The notes under the pieces: model-generated
Databases searched by the model: none
Told to the model about the DNA's origin: nothing
The model's input: only the letters and a program-made list of their open reading frames with translations
NCBI GenBank assembly: GCA_947626085.1
Contig: CANQQU010000015.1
Location: 1 to 35,299 of the forward strand
Direction of reading: 5' to 3'
Length of the DNA: 35,299 bases
Source of the DNA: an uncultured Oscillospiraceae bacterium
GTDB taxonomy: Bacteria; Bacillota; Clostridia; Oscillospirales; Oscillospiraceae
Translations under genes and position numbers: made by a program
Part shown: positions 30,830-35,299 of the stretch, piece by piece
Layout: every line of letters starts with the position of its first letter
Numbering within the stretch: the first letter of the stretch is position 1

Positions 30830-31711
30830 ATGCCTTACGAAAAACTAACTATGGAGGACCGAGAAAAGGCCCATTTTGCGGATCTCAGAGAGCTCCTCCT
30901 CCGCAGCGGAGAAGCCGTCACCCCCTCCGGTTCCGAATACCAGTGGCTCCATGAGGGGCAGAAGATCACTATCCGGGGAAACCTGTGGTTCCACCAGTAT
31001 GACCGCACAGGCGGGGACGCGATTTCCTTTGTCCGCAGATTTTATGCCATGACCTACCCGGAGGCGGTGAAGCTCCTGGTGGGGATGTGGCTGCCCAGCG
31101 CCGAGGCAACACCCAAGGCAAAACCTCCCCTGCTCCTCCCCGCGAAGCACAGCGCCATGCGGCGGGTGTACAATTACCTCACCGGCAAGCGCGGCATTGG
31201 GAAGGAGATTTTGGATGCCTTCGTTGACCGGGGGCTGATTTATGAGTCCGCGATCCATCACAATGCGGTGTTCCTGGGACTGGACCCGGAGGGTCGCATC
31301 CTTCATGCGCACCAGCGGGGGACGGGCGGAAACTACAAAAACAATGCCCCCGGCAGCGACACGAAATACAGCTTCCACTGGACGGGGACGGATGACACGG
31401 TGTTTCTCTTTGAGGCGCCCATTGATCTGCTGTCCTACATCACCCTCCGCCCGGAAAACTGGAGGGACCACAGCTATGCCGCCGCCTGCTCCGTGTCCGA
31501 CCAGGTGCTGTGGCAGCATCTCAGGGATTGCCCCAAACTGAAGCGGGTCTGCATCTGCTTCGATAACGATCCGCCAGGGCAGGAGGCGGCCGGGAAAATT
31601 GCTAAGAGATTGGACGCGAAACACATCCAAAATGAGATCCTCGTTCCTATCCATAAGGACTGGAACGAGGATCTTCTTTCGGAAAAGGAGTCCCGGGTAT
31701 GCAAGGTGTGA
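30830..31711 (+). CDS. DUF3991/Toprim primase-like protein
   Basis: A 293-aa element protein probably acting in replication of the transferred strand. The N-terminal region (RGNLWFHQYDRTGGDAISFV) resembles the CHC2 zinc-finger part of primases without its Cys residues, followed by a DUF3991-type domain. The C-terminal Toprim domain has the conserved Glu in FLFEAPIDLLSY and the acidic pair in CICFDNDPPGQEAA. The ATG at 30830 follows AAGGAG (30817-30822). It overlaps the VirD4 gene by 13 bases. The gap before it (30614-30829) holds no gene. Confidence 0.85.
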   Translation: MPYEKLTMEDREKAHFADLRELLLRSGEAVTPSGSEYQWLHEGQKITIRGNLWFHQYDRTGGDAISFVRRFYAMTYPEAVKLLVGMWLPSAEATPKAKPPLLLPAKHSAMRRVYNYLTGKRGIGKEILDAFVDRGLIYESAIHHNAVFLGLDPEGRILHAHQRGTGGNYKNNAPGSDTKYSFHWTGTDDTVFLFEAPIDLLSYITLRPENWRDHSYAAACSVSDQVLWQHLRDCPKLKRVCICFDNDPPGQEAAGKIAKRLDAKHIQNEILVPIHKDWNEDLLSEKESRVCKV

Positions 31712-33582
31712 CCCTTCTGATCCTGGCCGTGGGCGGGATGTTTGCGGCTCTGGGTATCCTCTCCCACTTTGCCGGGAATTACAATCTCAACGGCATCCAC
31801 GACCGCACCGTGGGCCACGGTCAGCACGGCACCGCCCGGTGGGCCGCTAGGAAAGAGATCGCCAAAACCTACCGCCGGGTACTCTTTGCGCCCAAGCTGT
31901 GGAGGGCCCAGGCGAAAATGGGCATCCCGCCCAGCGCCGGCAGCCGCCCACTCCCCCAGGGGATCGTCCTGGGCTGCGCGGGAAGACGAAACCTCCGCGC
32001 CATTGTGGACGGGGATGATGTCCACGTCCTGATGATCGGGGCCTCCGGCGTGGGCAAGACGGCCTTCTTCCTGTACCCAAATCTGGAATACGCCTGCGCC
32101 AGCGGCGTCAGCTTCTTTGCCAGCGACACCAAAGGGGACCTGGCAAGAAATTACGGGGCAATTGCCCGGGATATCTATGGCTACCATGTTTCCATCATTG
32201 ATCTTCGGGAACCCACCCGTTCCGATGGGAACAATCTGCTCACCCTCGTCAACCGGTACATGGATCAAGCCCTGGAAAATCCCCATGACCTGGCCTCCCG
32301 GGCCAAGGCGGAAAAGTATGCCAAAATACTGGCGAAGACCATCGTCAATCCGGGGGAAAAGAATGACCGGGGCCAGAACGCCTACTTTTACGATGCGGCG
32401 GAAGGGCTTCTTGCTTCCGCAATTCTCCTGACGGCGGAATTCCTGCCGCCGGAAACAACGAAGCATCACGAGGCGCGGCATATTGCCACGGTGTTCAAGA
32501 TCATCCAAGAGCTGCTGGAGCCAGGCCGGACGCCCGGGCGGAACCAGTTTCAGGAATTGATGGAGCTTCTTCCCGCGAATCACAAGGCCCGGTGGCTGGC
32601 GGGGGCGGCCCTCACCGCCGAGGGCACGGCCATGGCCTCCATCCTCTCCACGGTTCTTTCCCGCTTGAATGCGTTCCTGGACACGCAATTGGAACAGGTG
32701 CTGTGCTTCGATGGGAACATCAACGCGGAGCAGTTCGCGACGCGGAAGTCTGCCATCTTTCTCATTCTGCCGGAGGAAGATTCCACCAAGAATTTTGTTG
32801 CCAGTCTGATGATCCAGAACTTGGCGAGGGAACTGTTTTCCGTTGCCAATGACCATGGAGGGAGACTCCCCCGCCGGGCGATCTTCTTTTGCGACGAGTT
32901 AGGAACCATGCCGCCCTTTGACATCCTGCCCCTGTTCTCCGCCGGGCGATCCCGGAGGCTGACTCTGGTGCCCATCATCCAAAGCCTTGCCCAGCTAGAG
33001 AAAAACTACGGGAAGGAGGGCGCGGAGATCCTGGCCGACAACTGCCAGGACACGATCTTCGGCGGCTTTGCCCCCAACAGCAAGACCGCCGAAGCGCTCT
33101 CCAAGAATCTTGGGAGCCGGACGGTCCTCTCCGGCTCCGTCACCCGGGGCGAAAAATCCAGCCAATCCCTGCAAATGCTGGAGCGTCCCCTGCTCACCGC
33201 CGACGAATTGAAGTCGCTGCCCAAGGGCACCTTTGTTGTAATGAAAACCGGGAGCCACCCCATGAAGACCCATCTAAAGCTGTACAAAGATTGGGGTATC
33301 CGGTTCGACAAGCCTCTGGAAATGCCTGACCGGGGGGATCGGGAAGTACACTATGGTAGCAAGGAGCTGCTGTTGATGGAGATCCTCCAACGCCAGTCCC
33401 AGGAGGCGCCCTTACCGGAAGAAGCCCAGGACAATGAGAAGGCGGCGCAGCCGCTCCGGGCTGCCCCCCTTCGCGCGGCTGGGGAAGCGTCCCAAAAGCC
33501 AAACGGGCCGTCCCAGCAGGAATCGATTCCGGAAACCCCGATCCGCACCAAAATGGAGGCATCCCATGAAAAATCTGACTGA
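31699..33582 (+). CDS. virD4: VirD4/TraG-type coupling protein
   Basis: Membrane ATPase that delivers the relaxase-DNA complex to the secretion channel. Of 627 aa, residues 1-25 form a membrane helix. GHGQHGTARWA follows, then Walker A GASGVGKT at residues 114-121. FFASDTKGDL, the Walker B region FFCDELGTMPP and VPIIQSLAQLEKNYG are the standard family landmarks. The Pro/Gln-rich tail after about residue 560 is variable. GGAG lies 9 to 10 bases before the ATG, inside the primase gene. It is placed far from virB4, on the other side of the cargo operon. Confidence 0.94.
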   Translation: MQGVTLLILAVGGMFAALGILSHFAGNYNLNGIHDRTVGHGQHGTARWAARKEIAKTYRRVLFAPKLWRAQAKMGIPPSAGSRPLPQGIVLGCAGRRNLRAIVDGDDVHVLMIGASGVGKTAFFLYPNLEYACASGVSFFASDTKGDLARNYGAIARDIYGYHVSIIDLREPTRSDGNNLLTLVNRYMDQALENPHDLASRAKAEKYAKILAKTIVNPGEKNDRGQNAYFYDAAEGLLASAILLTAEFLPPETTKHHEARHIATVFKIIQELLEPGRTPGRNQFQELMELLPANHKARWLAGAALTAEGTAMASILSTVLSRLNAFLDTQLEQVLCFDGNINAEQFATRKSAIFLILPEEDSTKNFVASLMIQNLARELFSVANDHGGRLPRRAIFFCDELGTMPPFDILPLFSAGRSRRLTLVPIIQSLAQLEKNYGKEGAEILADNCQDTIFGGFAPNSKTAEALSKNLGSRTVLSGSVTRGEKSSQSLQMLERPLLTADELKSLPKGTFVVMKTGSHPMKTHLKLYKDWGIRFDKPLEMPDRGDREVHYGSKELLLMEILQRQSQEAPLPEEAQDNEKAAQPLRAAPLRAAGEASQKPNGPSQQESIPETPIRTKMEASHEKSD

Positions 33583-33841
33583 TCTTTACCGACAAGACCT
33601 GCCCCACCGGGCGATCTCCGTGTACTTATACCTCTCTGACCGGGCCAACCGGGACGGGATCTGCTGGCCCGCCATCCCCACCATTGCCCGAGATTTGAAA
33701 CTCTCCGAGTCCACCATAAGACGTGCCCTGCGGGACCTCCGCCAAGCCGGGCTACTCCAAACAGAACAGCGCTACCGGGACAATGGAGGCTGCAGCAGCT
33801 TACGGTTCTTTCTGAAAGATGCGATTCCAAAGCAACAGTAG
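33566..33841 (+). CDS. Helix-turn-helix protein, possibly truncated at the C-terminus
   Basis: A 91-aa DNA-binding protein. The ATG at 33566 follows GGAGG and overlaps the virD4 stop by 17 bases. A winged helix (HTH_36-like) covers most of it (AIPTIARDLKLSESTIRRAL, then RDLRQAGLLQTEQRYR). The last residues (FFLKDAIPKQQ) end exactly where sequence of a leftward ATPase fragment begins. The stop may therefore be provided by inserted DNA, and the original protein could have been longer. It could regulate the virD4 operon or be a replication-initiator-like relic. Confidence 0.82.
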   Translation: MKNLTDLYRQDLPHRAISVYLYLSDRANRDGICWPAIPTIARDLKLSESTIRRALRDLRQAGLLQTEQRYRDNGGCSSLRFFLKDAIPKQQ

Positions 33842-33844
33842 CTG

Positions 33845-34121
33845 GATAGATCACAAATTCCACATACCGCCCGCCGAGATACGTCACAAGCTCCCCGGAC
33901 AGGGGCTTTGCGTTCGAGCCGGTGATATAGATGCCGCAGTCGAGGGAGACACGGAACGAATGGAGGCATTTTTCCCAATCCGCAACTTCCTGAATTTCAT
34001 CAAAGAACAGATACGCTTTCCCCTCAATGTCCTTCGCCCTTTTCAGAATTTCGTCGTGGAAGGTTTTAGCGAAAAAATGTCGCTGATGTCTACTTTCCTT
34101 GACCAGTACAATAGCGCACAT
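33845..34121 (-). pseudogene. AAA_14/DUF4143-type ATPase, internal fragment
   Basis: Reading leftwards, one frame gives KTFHDEILKRAKDIEGKAYL, Walker B FFDEIQEVADWEKCLHSF, and then YITGSNAKPLSGELVTYLGG with GRYVEFVIYP. These are the Walker B and sensor parts of this ATPase family. The Walker A part is missing and the fragment breaks off at the HTH gene junction. The frame beyond the break translates the antisense of the VirD4 gene end. It is a degraded copy, in opposite orientation to the intact relative at 34217. Confidence 0.8.
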
Positions 34122-34128
34122 TTTTAAT

Positions 34129-34190
34129 TTGAAATGTCATAAAAATATCGAGCAAATTCTATTGAAATGTCATGCTTTCTGTGGTACAAT
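34129..34190 (+). promoter_or_regulatory. Promoter with direct repeats ahead of the AAA ATPase
   Basis: TTGAAA (34162-34167) and TACAAT (34185-34190) lie 17 bases apart, 27 bases before the ATG. The 12-base sequence TTGAAATGTCAT occurs at 34129-34140 and again at 34162-34173, over the -35. The start-to-start distance of 33 bases is about three helix turns, which fits cooperative regulator binding on one face. Confidence 0.65.
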
Positions 34191-34216
34191 CCTGTTGAAA
34201 AGTCAGGAGGTGTATC

Positions 34217-35299
34217 ATGCTATACCGCAAAATTGAGGCATTGATCGAGTCGCACCTAACATCCGACTCCCAAAAAATACTTTTGATCGACGGCGCAAGG
34301 CAGGTCGGCAAAACGTATATCATTCGCTATGTCGGCAGGAAGCTGTTTGAAAACTTTATTGAAATCAATATGGTTGAGGATTCGCTGGGCGGCCGGCTGT
34401 TTGCGGGCACAAAAACAGTGGAGGATTTCTATCTTCAGGTCAGTATGCTCGCAGGCAGCAAAATGAAGCAGAAGGAAAATACGCTGATCTTCCTTGATGA
34501 AATTCAGGCGTACCCGCACCTGCTGACGCTGCTCAAATTCCTGTCGCAGGATGATAAATTTACCTTTATCGCCAGCGGTTCATTGTTGGGCGTCACGCTT
34601 TCGCAGACGACTTCCATCCCGATGGGCAGCATCCGCAAGGTCAGAATGTTCCCGCTGGATTTTGAAGAGTTTCTCTATGCGAACGGGATGAATGAAATCG
34701 CCATCTCTGCGATGCGGAAAAAGTTTGAAAAACGGGAAGCCCTCGACCAGCCGATCCACGAAAAAATGATGGATTTATTCCGAAAATATATGCTTGTCGG
34801 CGGTTTGCCGGACGCTGTGAACGCCTATCTTTCCGAAAAGAACATCCTGTCCGTGCGGGAGATCCAAAGCGAAATTCACGATTACTACGCTGCGGACGCT
34901 TCCAAGTACGGGGAGGAGAACAGGCTGAAAATCCGGCGGGTCTATGACCTGATCCCGTCCAATATGGAAAACAAAAAGAAGCGTGTGGTAGCGCAGACGA
35001 TCGAAAACAAGCGGGGTAAGACCTTCCGGGATTATCAGGATGAATTCGAGTATCTGATCGGCGCCGGGATTGCCCTGCCTGTGCAGGCCATCTCCAATCC
35101 GGTGTTCCCGTTGATCGAGTCCAGCGGGAAGAATCTGCTGAAGCTCTATCTGAACGACGTCGGCATCCTGACCGGTATTTTGTTCGGGAATAACATCCGT
35201 GCGGTTTTGGACGATGAACGGAGCATCAATCTTGGTTCCGTGTATGAAAGCGCCGTTGCCGCCGAGCTTGCGGCACACGGGTATAAGCTGTTCTATTAT
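34217..35299 (+). CDS. AAA_14/DUF4143 family ATPase (partial)
   Basis: Cytosolic AAA ATPase of the common but poorly understood AAA_14 plus DUF4143 family, often carried on mobile DNA. From the ATG at 34217, 6 bases after AGGAGG, 361 codons are open to the window edge. Walker A is in LLIDGARQVGKTYIIRYV and Walker B in TLIFLDEIQAYP, with the sensor text FIASGSLLGVTL. FPLDFEEFLYANG, YMLVGGLPDAVNAYL and YLNDVGILTGILFG are typical of the later domain. Members are usually 400-450 aa, so little is missing. Its base composition is more AT-rich than the element's core. It may be cargo or the start of another element. Confidence 0.9.
   Translation, partial: MLYRKIEALIESHLTSDSQKILLIDGARQVGKTYIIRYVGRKLFENFIEINMVEDSLGGRLFAGTKTVEDFYLQVSMLAGSKMKQKENTLIFLDEIQAYPHLLTLLKFLSQDDKFTFIASGSLLGVTLSQTTSIPMGSIRKVRMFPLDFEEFLYANGMNEIAISAMRKKFEKREALDQPIHEKMMDLFRKYMLVGGLPDAVNAYLSEKNILSVREIQSEIHDYYAADASKYGEENRLKIRRVYDLIPSNMENKKKRVVAQTIENKRGKTFRDYQDEFEYLIGAGIALPVQAISNPVFPLIESSGKNLLKLYLNDVGILTGILFGNNIRAVLDDERSINLGSVYESAVAAELAAHGYKLFYY

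Noticed and set aside
31474..32856. Leftward frame of 460 codons
   Set aside because: Antisense to virD4 and the primase-like gene, without domains or a good start.

Overview
The window looks like part of the chromosome of a high-GC, spore-forming anaerobic Firmicute of the Oscillospiraceae/Clostridiales type. The evidence is the GC-rich codon use, Gram-positive ribosome binding sites, a sporulation sigma factor (SigK) fragment, LPxTG proteins with a sortase, and a conjugative element of the kind common in gut Clostridia. No rRNA, tRNA or CRISPR array was seen.

Region 1 (1-7496) is ordinary chromosome: a leftward MATE transporter cut by the window edge, then rightward trmL (with an apparent one-base frameshift), pgk, tpiA, tsaC/sua5, coaE and an M18 aminopeptidase. 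Two good sigma-A promoters and two intrinsic terminators bracket these genes.

Region 2 (7666-11330) is a junction. A sigK gene with its own strong ribosome binding site keeps only about 64 codons and then runs into unrelated sequence. AT-richer leftward genes follow: a frameshifted AlbA_2-type regulator and a Fic-domain protein, each with repeat structures at its promoter.

Region 3 (11349-28981) is the body of an integrative conjugative element. It holds small element-specific proteins (Cys-rich peptide, DUF4314, others), a Dam-like methylase with a damaged start, an AbrB-type regulator and a lipoprotein. A surface pilus module follows: thioester/CnaB adhesin, VYPK/LPxTG backbone pilin and class C sortase. 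Next come the type IV secretion genes (DUF3852 small membrane protein, VirB6-like, PrgI-like, VirB4 and NlpC/P60 hydrolase), then DUF6103, an amidoligase with a gamma-glutamylcyclotransferase-like partner, a hairpin-rich oriT candidate, MobC and a MobP-type relaxase.

Region 4 (29101-30613) is a leftward cargo operon: GNAT acetyltransferase, a 105-aa protein of unknown family and a SecB-like chaperone. This gene order matches toxin-antitoxin-chaperone systems, and it is the best candidate for an undescribed system here. Region 5 (30830-33841) returns to the conjugation programme with a DUF3991/Toprim primase-like protein, the VirD4 coupling protein and a small HTH protein. Region 6 (33842-35299) is AT-richer, with a broken AAA ATPase fragment and a second, apparently intact AAA/DUF4143 ATPase running off the window.

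Together, VirD4, VirB4, VirB6, the hydrolase and the relaxase could make a Gram-positive mating channel. The pilus module could supply cell contact, and the GNAT/SecB operon could supply maintenance or defence. No integrase and no right-hand end are visible, so the element's boundaries cannot be closed here. Three apparent frameshifts and two genes that seem to start with ACG are either real decay or regulation, or consensus errors.
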